A DNA stretch of 33,497 bases from Hyphomicrobiales bacterium (lineage in GTDB: Bacteria; Pseudomonadota; Alphaproteobacteria; Rhizobiales; Rhizobiaceae), in contig UBNQ01000047.1 of the NCBI GenBank assembly GCA_900466875.1, positions 1 through 33,497 of the forward strand, in the 5' to 3' direction. Numbering within the stretch: position 1 is the first letter of the stretch; the number at the start of each line of letters is the position of its first letter. The notes beneath the pieces were generated by a model. The model was not told the origin of the DNA and ran no database searches. It was given only the letters and a program-made list of their open reading frames with translations. Below, one piece after another: positions 15,398 to 23,283 of this stretch. A program made the translations under genes and the position numbers.

Positions 15398-15505
15398 CTA
15401 AAGCGTGTCACAATCCTTCGGATTCGCTCAAACGCTTTAGATTCTTGATTTGTCGCATGTCTTCAGCGCAAAACCGCTGCACACTTTTGCCCGGCATGCT
15501 TTAGA
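15398..15505. repeat. RIME-like palindromic intergenic repeat
   Basis: About 108 bases with two adjoining imperfect palindromes. The first has perfect 9-bp arms CTAAAGCGT (15398-15406) and ACGCTTTAG (15432-15440) with an inner AATCC-TTC-GGATT hairpin. The second spans TGTCGCATGT to GGCATGCTTTAG with an inner AGCG/CGCT stem (15465-15478). The sequence is like the rhizobial intergenic mosaic elements I know from Rhizobium and Agrobacterium genomes. It lies in the 320-base gap 15328-15647 between thiE and the next gene, which otherwise shows only the Shine-Dalgarno of that gene. Confidence 0.7.
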
Positions 15506-15647
15506 ACCGCCGCCGGTGGGCCTCATCCTCTGGGCGGTGCAATGTCCGCACGACGTCGATCCGGTTGATATGATATCGGGTCGATGGTTTCCCATCAGGC
15601 GCCGTCGCAGCCGATCCAAACAACCTGCAAACCGACCGGAGTTCATC

Positions 15648-16484
15648 GTGACCGCGCCAATCCATATCGAGCGTAATGGCCATCGCACGTGGCTTAAATG
15701 GCATCGCGGCCGCCGTCGGGTGAGTGATCCGGTTTTTACCGGGGCACGCATCGTTGAAGCCATGCGCCTTGGAGCGAGTGTCGAAGTCGATCTCGTCATT
15801 CACGCCGATGACGGCTGCGCGGTGCTGCACGACCTCGATCTCGATCGCGAAACCACGGGCCGGGGAAAGGTGCGTGATGCCGGCGCGGCCGAATTGCGGC
15901 AACTTCATCTGCGCGACAACGAAGGCCAGCCGCTTCCAGATACGGTGTTGCTTCTCGAAGACCTTTGCTCATTGCTGGCACGCGAGGGCGTTCACCCGGA
16001 TGCACTGCTGCAGCTCGATTTCAAGGAGGACCTGCCGGCACTCACGCCGAAGGTGGTTGCGAATTTCGGACAAAGTGTTGGTCTGATCATTGGTTCGCTG
16101 ATCCTGTCCGGAGGCGATTTCGATGCCATCGACATGCTGGCCAAGGCTGCTCCCGGCATCGCCACCGGCTATGATCCCTGTTACGGGGAGAGCCTTGCCC
16201 GGCTGGAGGCAAACGGTGACTATCGCGATTTCATGGAGCGGGCGCTTCTGACCGCCCCCGATGCCAGAATGATCTACCTTGCCTACGACATCGTGCTTGC
16301 CGCAGACGATGCCGGTATCGACATTGTCGCCCCGGTTCACGCTGCCGGTCGCCACGTCGATGCCTGGACGATCAACCGCGTCACCCCGCAAACCATCGCG
16401 CAGGTCGAACGCCTTTTGAAGCTCGAGGTCGATCAGATCACTACGGACGATCCGGAAGGACTGGCCGCGGCGATGCGTCTATAG
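15648..16484 (+). CDS. glycerophosphodiester phosphodiesterase-family protein
   Basis: A 278-residue TIM-barrel protein of the GDPD family, which usually hydrolyses glycerophosphodiesters to glycerol 3-phosphate and an alcohol. Conserved residues are in place: His19-Arg20 (WHRG), Glu46 and Asp48 (VEVDL), His61 (VLHDLDLDRETTG), the QLDFKED strand, and the C-terminal VDAWTINR and ITTDDPEGL blocks. I choose the GTG at 15648 because GGAG lies six to seven bases before it; an in-frame ATG at 15450 would read through the palindromic repeat. The usual PENT stretch after HRG reads SDPVF. No signal peptide is seen, so it is probably cytoplasmic. It follows the thi operon but is separated by 320 bases, and its substrate is unknown. 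Confidence 0.82.
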   Translation: MTAPIHIERNGHRTWLKWHRGRRRVSDPVFTGARIVEAMRLGASVEVDLVIHADDGCAVLHDLDLDRETTGRGKVRDAGAAELRQLHLRDNEGQPLPDTVLLLEDLCSLLAREGVHPDALLQLDFKEDLPALTPKVVANFGQSVGLIIGSLILSGGDFDAIDMLAKAAPGIATGYDPCYGESLARLEANGDYRDFMERALLTAPDARMIYLAYDIVLAADDAGIDIVAPVHAAGRHVDAWTINRVTPQTIAQVERLLKLEVDQITTDDPEGLAAAMRL

Positions 16485-16492
16485 GAGCCTTA

Positions 16493-16524
16493 CGGCGAAT
16501 TTGCCGGGTTGCAGCAAACGCTGC
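16493..16524. terminator. hairpins between converging genes
   Basis: Two short stems, CGGC/GCCG (16493-16506) and GCAGC-AAAC-GCTGC (16511-16524), lie in the 61-base gap between the converging GDPD and GntR genes. Neither has a T-run, so this is a weak candidate for a two-way terminator. Confidence 0.3.
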
Positions 16525-16545
16525 TCGCCAACATGCGCGAAACGC

Positions 16546-17217
16546 CTAATTTTCCAGCCAGCGACGGCCCGACGCCGTGAGATGCGAATGCATCGCGGCC
16601 TGGGCGGCCAGCGGGTCGCGGGCTTCCAGCGCCGCCAATATGGCGTGATGTTCGGTGAGCGCCGACGTCCAGCTATCGGTCGTCTCGAAATGCCCGCGGA
16701 TGCCGGCGGTCATCGGACTGTGACGCTCGTCGAACAGGTTTTCGACGATTTCCACCAGTAGCGTGTTGCCGGTGCTTGTCGCGATGATCAGGTGAAAGGC
16801 CCGATCTTGTTCAAGCGGTTTTCGCGTATTGGCGATGTCGTCGGCCATCACATCGAGGGTTGCGCGCAATGTGGCCAATGTCCTTTCCGTCATCGTCGCG
16901 GCCGCCTGCACGATGATGGCGCTTTCGATCACTGCCCGCGCCTGCATCAGTTCGGATGGGCTTTCGCCCAGAGAGCGGCCGTTGCCCGATGGTTTTGCCG
17001 TGTTGAGCACATAGATGCCCGAGCCCATGCGGATCTCGATCGTGCCGTCGATTTCGAGCGCGATCAGCGCTTCCCGAAGCGAGGGACGTGACACGCCGAG
17101 TTGCTGGGCAAGTTCGCGTTCCGCGGGAAGGCGCGCGCCCGATTGATAGTCGCCGGTAGCGATGAGGTTCCGCACGCGATCTGCGGTCTGTTGGTAGAGG
17201 CGTCGTGTATCCGTCAT
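16546..17217 (-). CDS. GntR-family regulator, FCD subfamily
   Basis: A 223-residue regulator. The N-terminal winged helix (about residues 5-70) includes GARLPAERELAQQLGVSRPSLREALIAL, the GntR signature, followed by IRMGSGIYV. The C-terminal all-helical FCD sensor domain has the expected metal-binding residues: Asp and His in EQDRAFHLIIA, His in EHHAILAALEARD and His in AMHSHL. The start is the ATG at 17217; the longer open frame to 17697 overlaps the divergent operon and is not used. It is divergent from the fucose operon and is its likely repressor, with a sugar-acid intermediate as inducer (inference from the subfamily). Confidence 0.92.
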   Translation of the reverse strand: MTDTRRLYQQTADRVRNLIATGDYQSGARLPAERELAQQLGVSRPSLREALIALEIDGTIEIRMGSGIYVLNTAKPSGNGRSLGESPSELMQARAVIESAIIVQAAATMTERTLATLRATLDVMADDIANTRKPLEQDRAFHLIIATSTGNTLLVEIVENLFDERHSPMTAGIRGHFETTDSWTSALTEHHAILAALEARDPLAAQAAMHSHLTASGRRWLEN

Positions 17218-17302
17218 TGAGGTCAGGCCAATTGCATGGTTCTTGAGCAGTTGAAGGTCAGTTGGCTTCAAAATCTGGCATGACGCAAGAAAAATCTGCA
17301 AA

Positions 17303-17339
17303 TTGGCTTGACCAAATAGCGCGTCCGCGATTTGATAAT
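17303..17339 (+). promoter_or_regulatory. fucose operon promoter with overlapping operator candidate
   Basis: A -35 TTGACC (17308-17313) and a -10 TTTGAT (17331-17336) are separated by 17 bases in the 165-base divergent gap. The short palindrome TTGG-CTTGA-CCAA (17303-17315) overlaps the -35. FCD regulators often bind short palindromes of this size, so this is a reasonable repressor site. Confidence 0.42.
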
Positions 17340-17382
17340 CGGCAAGAGCCTTGGGAAGCTCTTGCGCGAAGAGGAGAGCGCG

Positions 17383-18930
17383 ATGGGAGGAGTGCCGCAA
17401 CCTGCAGGCAGGCCGGCGCATGCCGTGCTGTTGAAGCTTGAGGGTGTGTCCAAGGAATTTCCGGGCGTAAAGGCTCTTTCCGGCGTCAGTTTCGATCTGC
17501 GCGCCGGCGAGGTGCATGCCGTCTGTGGAGAGAACGGCGCCGGTAAATCGACGCTGATGAAGATCATCAGCGGTGTTTACCAGCCGAATTCGGGCTCGAT
17601 CACCTTCAAGGGCGAGCCGGTACAGTTTGCCTCGACGCTTCAATCGGAAGCGGCGGGCATTGCCATCATCCACCAGGAACTCAATCTCGTTCCGCATCTG
17701 ACGGTCGCGGAAAACATCTATCTCGCCCGCGAGCCGCGGCGCGGTTTTCTCGTCGACCGGAGACGACTGATCGCCGACGCAAAACGCTGTCTCGACCGGC
17801 TTGGCGTCGATATCGATCCGAATGTTCAGGTGCGCATGTTGTCGGTCGCACAGTGTCAGATGGTGGAAATCGCCAAGGCACTGTCGCTCGATGCGACCGT
17901 GCTGATAATGGACGAGCCGACGTCTTCGCTGACCGAGCAGGAGGCGCAGCTTCTATTCAAGGTGATCCGCGATCTGAAGGCTCAGGGAACCGGCATCATC
18001 TATATCTCGCACCGGCTGGACGAGATGGTGGAGATCGTCGATCGCGTTACCGTGCTGCGCGACGGACGATATATCTCGACCGACGATTTTTCCGCGCTGA
18101 CGGTCGATGACATCGTCGCGCGCATGGTCGGACGCTCGCTGGAGGACAAGTTCCCGGAGCCGACGCGGGTGCCGGGTGACGCGGTGATCTTTTCGGCAAT
18201 CGGTCTGACCAGCCGTGGGGTGTTCTCCGATATCAATTTCGAAATCCGCCGTGGCGAGATCTTAGGTTTCGCAGGGCTGATGGGCGCGGGACGCACCGAA
18301 GTGGCGCGTGCGATTTTCGGGGCCGATCCGCTCGATGCCGGCACGATCACGCTCGACGGCAATGAGCTGAAAATCAGCGATCCGCGCAGCGCGATAGAAG
18401 CGGGCATTGCCTATCTCTCCGAAGACCGCAAGGCGCAGGGGCTGGCGGTGAAGATGCCGGTCGATGCCAATCTGGTCATGGCGCGGATGGAGGCGGTCGC
18501 GAGCCGGTTCGGGGTGATCGACCGCAAGCGGCATCGCGAGGCGGGGCAGCGTTATGTCGATCTGCTCAACATCCGCACGCCGAGCCTCAGCCAGCCGGTT
18601 CGGCTGCTTTCCGGCGGCAACCAGCAGAAGATCATCATCGGCAAATGGCTGTTTCGCGAGCCGCGCATCATGTTCTTCGACGAACCGACGCGCGGTATCG
18701 ATGTCGGGGCGAAATTCGCCATCTACCAGATCATGGACGAGCTGGCGGGGCGCGGCATCGGCGTCGTGCTGATCAGTTCGGAACTGCCGGAAGTGCTCGG
18801 CATGTCCGATCGCATCGCCGTTTTCCATGGCGGGCGGATCACCGCGACGCTTTCGACGCGGACGACCTCCCAGGAAGAAATCATGCATTACGCGTCCGGC
18901 AGCGGCCGGCGCGGCGAACAGGGATTGTGA
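17383..18930 (+). CDS. sugar ABC transporter ATP-binding protein, two ATPase domains (probable L-fucose importer)
   Basis: A 515-residue double ATPase of the RbsA class. The ATG at 17383 has GAGGAG just upstream and is preferred over an in-frame ATG at 17332. The N-terminal domain has Walker A GENGAGKST at about 49-57, a degenerate signature LSVAQCQMVEI and Walker B VLIMDEPTSSL. The C-terminal domain has the LSGGNQQK signature and FFDEPTRGIDVG. It is the first gene of the operon that also encodes the permease, the binding protein and the full set of L-fucose enzymes. Substrate assignment to L-fucose (or L-galactose, processed by the same enzymes in known pathways) rests on that context. Confidence 0.94.
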   Translation: MGGVPQPAGRPAHAVLLKLEGVSKEFPGVKALSGVSFDLRAGEVHAVCGENGAGKSTLMKIISGVYQPNSGSITFKGEPVQFASTLQSEAAGIAIIHQELNLVPHLTVAENIYLAREPRRGFLVDRRRLIADAKRCLDRLGVDIDPNVQVRMLSVAQCQMVEIAKALSLDATVLIMDEPTSSLTEQEAQLLFKVIRDLKAQGTGIIYISHRLDEMVEIVDRVTVLRDGRYISTDDFSALTVDDIVARMVGRSLEDKFPEPTRVPGDAVIFSAIGLTSRGVFSDINFEIRRGEILGFAGLMGAGRTEVARAIFGADPLDAGTITLDGNELKISDPRSAIEAGIAYLSEDRKAQGLAVKMPVDANLVMARMEAVASRFGVIDRKRHREAGQRYVDLLNIRTPSLSQPVRLLSGGNQQKIIIGKWLFREPRIMFFDEPTRGIDVGAKFAIYQIMDELAGRGIGVVLISSELPEVLGMSDRIAVFHGGRITATLSTRTTSQEEIMHYASGSGRRGEQGL

Positions 18931-18934
18931 GAGC

Positions 18935-19990
18935 ATGGCCGACATGACCAGCGAAAAACCGGCGCAGCAGCCGGCCCCGAAGGCCGCCGGTCAACGGCGT
19001 CGCCTGAGCGAGCGGCAGAAGGATATCATCCAGAAATTTGCGGCCCTCGGCAGCCTGCTCGTGCTGGCCGCAGTGTTCTCCGCCACCAGCAGCGCGTTCT
19101 TCACTGTCGGCAACGGCATGACGATCGCGCTGCAGGTGACGTCGATTGCACTGCTCGGCATCGGTGCGACCTATGTCATCATCACTGGCGGGATCGATCT
19201 GTCGGTCGGTTCGGTTCTGGCGCTGGCCGGCGTGGTGGCGGCACTGGCGGTAAAGGAACTACAATTGCCGATCTGGATCGGCATGCTGCTCGGTATCTTG
19301 ACCGGTTCGCTCTGCGGGCTGATCAACGGTTTCGTCATCACCCAGTTGAAGCTGCCGCCCTTCATTGCGACGCTCGGCATGATGCTGATCGCGCGCGGCG
19401 TGGCGCTGCAGATCACCGGTGCTCGCGCTGTGTCCGGCCTTGGTGAGGCCTTTGGCGAACTGGGTAACGGATCCCTGTTCCGCATCGAATCCATCGACGA
19501 CCAGGGCTTTCCGGTCGTGACATTTCCCGGCATTCCCTATCCGGTCGTGCTGATGATCGTCATCGCTTTCATCGCCGCTTTCGTGCTGAACCGCACGGTG
19601 CTCGGCCGCTACATCTACGCGATCGGCTCCAATGCCGATGCGGCGCGGCTTTCGGGTGTCAACGTTTCGCGCGTGACTGCCTTCACCTATGTCGTATCGG
19701 GCACGCTCGCCGGCCTGACCGGCTGCGTGCTGATGTCCCGCTTGGTGACCGCGCAGCCCAATGAGGGCGTGGCGTATGAACTCGACGCGATTGCGAGCGC
19801 GGTCATCGGCGGCACGTCGCTGATCGGCGGTGTCGGCACGATCTCCGGCACGATGATCGGTGCCTTCGTCATCGGCATTTTGCGCAACGGATTGAACATG
19901 AACGGCGTCTCCGCCTTCACCCAGCAGATCATCATCGGCCTCGTCATTCTGGTCACCGTCTGGATCGACCAGTTGCGCAACCGCCGCTGA
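18935..19990 (+). CDS. sugar ABC transporter permease (RbsC type, probable L-fucose importer)
   Basis: A 351-residue inner-membrane permease of the ribose-type family. After a polar N-terminal tail of about 35 residues there are multiple hydrophobic segments. The family block GIGATYVIITGGIDLSVGS and the later AIGSNADAARLSGVNV loop match the other permease in this window and the family in general. The ATG at 18935 is four bases after the ATPase stop; an ATG three codons later is an alternative. It supplies the channel for the importer encoded by its neighbours. Confidence 0.93.
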   Translation: MADMTSEKPAQQPAPKAAGQRRRLSERQKDIIQKFAALGSLLVLAAVFSATSSAFFTVGNGMTIALQVTSIALLGIGATYVIITGGIDLSVGSVLALAGVVAALAVKELQLPIWIGMLLGILTGSLCGLINGFVITQLKLPPFIATLGMMLIARGVALQITGARAVSGLGEAFGELGNGSLFRIESIDDQGFPVVTFPGIPYPVVLMIVIAFIAAFVLNRTVLGRYIYAIGSNADAARLSGVNVSRVTAFTYVVSGTLAGLTGCVLMSRLVTAQPNEGVAYELDAIASAVIGGTSLIGGVGTISGTMIGAFVIGILRNGLNMNGVSAFTQQIIIGLVILVTVWIDQLRNRR

Positions 19991-20061
19991 GGACAAGGGA
20001 ACGGCCGGGGGCCGGACCTACATGCCAAGCCAGGGGAGGGGAGGAGCCTTCCCTTCAAACG

Positions 20062-20076
20062 GACCCTTTGCGGGTC
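20062..20076 (+). other. intercistronic hairpin before the binding-protein gene
   Basis: GACCC-TTTGC-GGGTC (5-bp stem) lies 17 bases upstream of the binding-protein ATG at 20094, within a G-rich 103-base gap. It may protect the downstream mRNA 5' end from decay. Support is modest. Confidence 0.35.
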
Positions 20077-20093
20077 ATTCGAGGAGGAAAGAC

Positions 20094-21038
20094 ATGCGTA
20101 GACTTGCAACGGTCCTGATGGCGTCGGCACTTGCCTTTGCCGGGGCGACAGCCGCGTCGGCCGGCGAAATCGCCGTCATCGTCAAGACGGTCAACTCGAC
20201 CTTCTGGCAGAACGTGCAGAAGGGTGCCGAGGCCGCAATCGGCTCTGCCAAGGGCGAACACACGATGACCTTCCAAGGCCCGGCGGCGGAATCCGCCATC
20301 GCCGACGAGGTCAACATGGTGGAGAACGCCGTCAACCGGAAGGTCGCCGCGATCCTGCTTGCACCGTCGGATCCGGATGCGCTTGTGCCGGCGGTGAAGA
20401 AGGCCTGGGAAGCGCGTATCCCGGTCGTCATTATCGACAGCCAGCTTTCCGCGGGGGCAGACAAATATTACCAGTCCTTCCTCGCCACCGATAACAGCAA
20501 GGCCGGCGAGCTTGCCGCCAAGGCGCTGATCGAAAAGGTCGGCACGACCGGCAAGATCGCCGTCATGTCCTATGTTGCCGGTGCCGGCTCGGAAATCGGC
20601 CGCGTTGGCGGTTTCACCGATTACATCAAGGCCAATTCCAAGCTGGAGATCGTCGGCCCTTATTATTCGCAATCGCAGATGGCGACCGCGCTCAACCAGA
20701 CCACCGACGTTCTGGCCGCCAACAGCGACCTCAAGGGCATTTTCGGCGCCAACGAGCCGACGGCGATCGGCATGGGCCGGGCGATCAAGCAGGCCGGCAA
20801 GGCCGGTAAGGTCGTGGCGATCGGCTTCGACGGAAACCAGGACCTTCAGGAATTCGTCAAGGATGGCACGCTGACCGCGACCGTCGTTCAGGGCTCCTAC
20901 CAGATGGGCGAAAAGGGCATCGAGACGCTGCTTTCGATCCTCGGCAAGCAGAAGGTCGAGAAGATCGTCGATACCGGCGTCGTTGTGGTGACGAAGGACA
21001 ATATCGACAAACCGGAAGCCAAGAACGTTCTCTACTAA
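20094..21038 (+). CDS. sugar ABC transporter periplasmic substrate-binding protein (probable L-fucose binding)
   Basis: A 314-residue exported binding protein of the ribose-binding family. The ATG at 20094 has a strong Shine-Dalgarno (GGAGG) and gives a clean Sec signal peptide, with likely cleavage after ASA at 23. The mature protein begins EIAVIVKTVNSTFWQNVQKG, with the usual aromatic-containing ligand loop, and continues with LAPSDPDALVPAV, IDSQLSAG, GANEPTAIGMGRAI and IGFDGNQD. Only about family-level similarity is apparent to the binding protein at 4994-5935, so the two importers probably take different sugars. A strong hairpin follows the stop. Confidence 0.93.
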   Translation: MRRLATVLMASALAFAGATAASAGEIAVIVKTVNSTFWQNVQKGAEAAIGSAKGEHTMTFQGPAAESAIADEVNMVENAVNRKVAAILLAPSDPDALVPAVKKAWEARIPVVIIDSQLSAGADKYYQSFLATDNSKAGELAAKALIEKVGTTGKIAVMSYVAGAGSEIGRVGGFTDYIKANSKLEIVGPYYSQSQMATALNQTTDVLAANSDLKGIFGANEPTAIGMGRAIKQAGKAGKVVAIGFDGNQDLQEFVKDGTLTATVVQGSYQMGEKGIETLLSILGKQKVEKIVDTGVVVVTKDNIDKPEAKNVLY

Positions 21039-21046
21039 AAATGCCG

Positions 21047-21080
21047 GCGCGCGGGTGGCTCTCGCCCGCGCGCTCCTTTT
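21047..21080 (+). terminator. GC-rich hairpin with T-rich tail between importer and enzyme genes
   Basis: A perfect 9-bp stem GCGCGCGGG (21047-21055) with CCCGCGCGC (21065-21073) and a 9-base loop is followed by TCCTTTT. It has the form of a Rho-independent terminator and lies nine bases after the binding-protein stop. Since the enzyme genes continue in the same direction, it probably causes partial termination and higher binding-protein output. Confidence 0.75.
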
Positions 21081-21107
21081 CGATCACGATCGGGATTTGA
21101 GAATATC

Positions 21108-22115
21108 ATGAAGGTTTCGGACAGGCGCAGGCTGCGCAATCGCGACGTCTCGTTCACGCTCATGGGACTGGGCTGCGCCCAAATGGGCAATCTCTACCGG
21201 CTGACCCCCTATCAGGAATCGCTTGGCGCCTTCGAGGCCGCCTGGGATGCGGGCATCCGTTATTTCGATACGGCACCGTTTTATGGCTACACGCGCTCGG
21301 AGCGTCGGCTCGGAACGATGGTGACGGATCATGAGCGAGACGATTATGTGCTGAGCACCAAGGTCGGGCGGCTGATGTTGCCGGATAACAGTGTCGGGCC
21401 GGAAGAGGATGCCTTCGTTGCGCCGCTGCCATTTCGGCCGACCTATGATTACGGCTATGACGCGATCCTGCGCTCGTTCGAGGATAGCCGCCAGCGGCTC
21501 GGCATGTTTGCGCCCGATGTGCTTTTTGTCCACGATATCGGCCGCGCCACCCATGGCGATCGCCACCAGCATAACTGGGACCAACTCACCAAGGGCGGCG
21601 GGTTCCGGGCACTTGGCGAATTGCGTGAGGCAGGTCTGATCAAGGCGATCGGGCTCGGCGTCAACGAGTGGCAGGCGATCGCCGATGCGATGGACGAATG
21701 CGATATCGACGTGTCGATGCTGGCCGGGCGCTATACGCTGCTGGAACAGGAGAGCTTGGCCCTGCTCGACCGCTGTCATCGCGAAGGTGTCGGGATCGTT
21801 GTTGCGGGCGCGTTCAATTCGGGGCTTCTCGCGGGCAATCGCAAGTTCAATTATGCCGAAGCGCCGGCCGAGATTCTCGCCCGTGTCGGCGAGATCGAGG
21901 TGGCTTGCGAGGCTGAAGGCGTTGCCATGCAGGCGGTGGCACTGGCCTTCCCTGCGCTGCATCCGGCTGTCGTCAGTGTCGTTTCGGGCGCACGCAATGC
22001 CGAGCAGATGAAGGCCAATGTCGGCTGGTTCGAACAGGAGATCCCGGCCTCGTTCTGGACCCGGCTACAGGACAAGGGCGTGATCGCTGCGGATGCATCG
22101 GTTTCGGGTGGCTGA
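21108..22115 (+). CDS. aldo/keto reductase, probable L-fucose 1-dehydrogenase
   Basis: A 335-residue aldo/keto reductase with the catalytic tetrad Asp54, Tyr59 (YFDTAPFYG), Lys85 (LSTKVGR) and His142 (LFVHDIG). The C-terminal cofactor segment ends VVSVVSGARNAEQM. Enzymes of this type (D-threo-aldose 1-dehydrogenase / L-fucose dehydrogenase) oxidise L-fucose, and often L-galactose, to the 1,5-lactone with NAD(P). It is the first enzyme of the pathway and the first gene after the intercistronic terminator. Specificity is inferred from the following lactonase and fuconate dehydratase genes. Confidence 0.83.
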   Translation: MKVSDRRRLRNRDVSFTLMGLGCAQMGNLYRLTPYQESLGAFEAAWDAGIRYFDTAPFYGYTRSERRLGTMVTDHERDDYVLSTKVGRLMLPDNSVGPEEDAFVAPLPFRPTYDYGYDAILRSFEDSRQRLGMFAPDVLFVHDIGRATHGDRHQHNWDQLTKGGGFRALGELREAGLIKAIGLGVNEWQAIADAMDECDIDVSMLAGRYTLLEQESLALLDRCHREGVGIVVAGAFNSGLLAGNRKFNYAEAPAEILARVGEIEVACEAEGVAMQAVALAFPALHPAVVSVVSGARNAEQMKANVGWFEQEIPASFWTRLQDKGVIAADASVSGG

Positions 22116-22119
22116 GACG

Positions 22120-22932
22120 ATGATCATCGATGCCCACCAGCATTTCTGGCTGCTGAAGGATCGCAAGGGCGGCTGGCCGCCACGCGAGCTTGCCGCCATT
22201 CACCGCGATTTCTTGCCCGCAGATCTGACACCGGAGATCGACGGTGCCGGCGTCGGTGGCACGATCCTCGTGCAATCGATGCCGAGTCTCGAGGATACGC
22301 GGTTCATGCTGGGCCTCGCCGAGAAGAGCGATACCATTCTCGGTGTCGTCGGCTGGGTGGAGATGAAGGCCCCGGATGCGCCGGAGGTGATCGCCGATCT
22401 TGCAAAAGCGCCGAAGTTGAAGGGGCTGAGGCCGATGCTGCAGGATATTGCCGATCCCGACTGGATCGACGATCCGGCGCTGGAGCCGGCCATCGAGGCG
22501 ATGATGGCGCATCATCTGGTGTTCGATGCGCTGGTGCTGGAGCCGCATCTTTCGGCCCTGCATGCCTTCGCCCGCCGTCATCCCGGCCTGCCTGTCGTCA
22601 TCGATCATGGGGCGAAGCCGCGGATTGCCACGGGACATTATCGCGACTGGCGGCATGCGATGTTGCGGCTCTCGGAACTCGACAATGTCTGCTGCAAGCT
22701 TTCTGGCCTGTTGACCGAAGCGGGTGGGCAGAAGCCGGAAGCGCTGCGGCCTTATATCGAGACCATTCTTGAATTGTTCGGAGCCGACCGGGTGATATGG
22801 GGTAGCGACTGGCCGGTCGTCAATCTGGCTGGAAGCTATGCCGGATGGATCGCTCAATGCCGCGCGATCGTTCCCCAAGCCGATCACGATGCGGTGTTCG
22901 GCAGTAATGCCCGGCGCTTCTATCGATTGTGA
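22120..22932 (+). CDS. amidohydrolase-family L-fucono-lactonase
   Basis: A 270-residue amidohydrolase (COG3618-like). The metal motif DAHQHFW is at residues 4-10, right after the start Met, which supports the ATG at 22120 over an in-frame one at 22093. Further conserved blocks are LVQSMPSLEDTRFML, KGLRPMLQDI, HPGLPVVIDHGAKPRI and the C-terminal metal Asp in RVIWGSDWPV. Members of this group hydrolyse sugar lactones such as L-fucono-1,5-lactone. In this operon it would open the lactone made by the aldo/keto reductase to give L-fuconate. Confidence 0.82.
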   Translation: MIIDAHQHFWLLKDRKGGWPPRELAAIHRDFLPADLTPEIDGAGVGGTILVQSMPSLEDTRFMLGLAEKSDTILGVVGWVEMKAPDAPEVIADLAKAPKLKGLRPMLQDIADPDWIDDPALEPAIEAMMAHHLVFDALVLEPHLSALHAFARRHPGLPVVIDHGAKPRIATGHYRDWRHAMLRLSELDNVCCKLSGLLTEAGGQKPEALRPYIETILELFGADRVIWGSDWPVVNLAGSYAGWIAQCRAIVPQADHDAVFGSNARRFYRL

Positions 22933-22941
22933 GGAAATAAG

Positions 22942-23271
22942 ATGCAGAGAATGGGGATGGTGATCGGTCTCGCGCCGGAAAAGGTCGAGGAATACAAGGC
23001 GCTACATGCTGCCGTGTGGCCCGAGATCCTTGATCTCATATCGCGCTGCAATATCTCCAACTACTCGATATTCCTGCGCGAACTGGAGAACCTGCTGTTC
23101 GGTTACTGGGAATATCATGGTGCTGATTTCGCTGCGGATATGGCGAAAATGGCTGCGAGTGAGAAGAACCAGGAATGGTGGTCGTACTGTATTCCCTGCC
23201 AAAGACCTTTCGCAACGCGAAAGGATGGGGAATGGTGGGCATCGATGGATGAGGTGTTCCATCTGGACTGA
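22942..23271 (+). CDS. L-rhamnose mutarotase-family protein, probable L-fucose mutarotase
   Basis: A 109-residue protein of the RhaM (DUF718) dimeric alpha/beta-barrel family, which interconverts the anomers of 6-deoxy sugars. The hallmark residues are present: Tyr18 and His22 (EEYKALHAAVWPEI), the NYSIFLRE strand, LFGYWEYHG, and the C-terminal tryptophan pairs NQEWWSYC and GEWWASMDEVFHLD. The length is normal. In this operon the substrate is likely L-fucose, so that the anomer needed by the dehydrogenase is supplied faster than by spontaneous mutarotation. FucU-type mutarotases are unrelated in sequence. Confidence 0.88.
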   Translation: MQRMGMVIGLAPEKVEEYKALHAAVWPEILDLISRCNISNYSIFLRELENLLFGYWEYHGADFAADMAKMAASEKNQEWWSYCIPCQRPFATRKDGEWWASMDEVFHLD

Positions 23272-23283
23272 AAGGGAGAAGAG

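Noticed and set aside
15450..15647. ATG start at 15450 for the GDPD-family gene
   Set aside because: The 66 extra codons read through the palindromic repeat and have no family similarity, while GTG at 15648 has a good Shine-Dalgarno.
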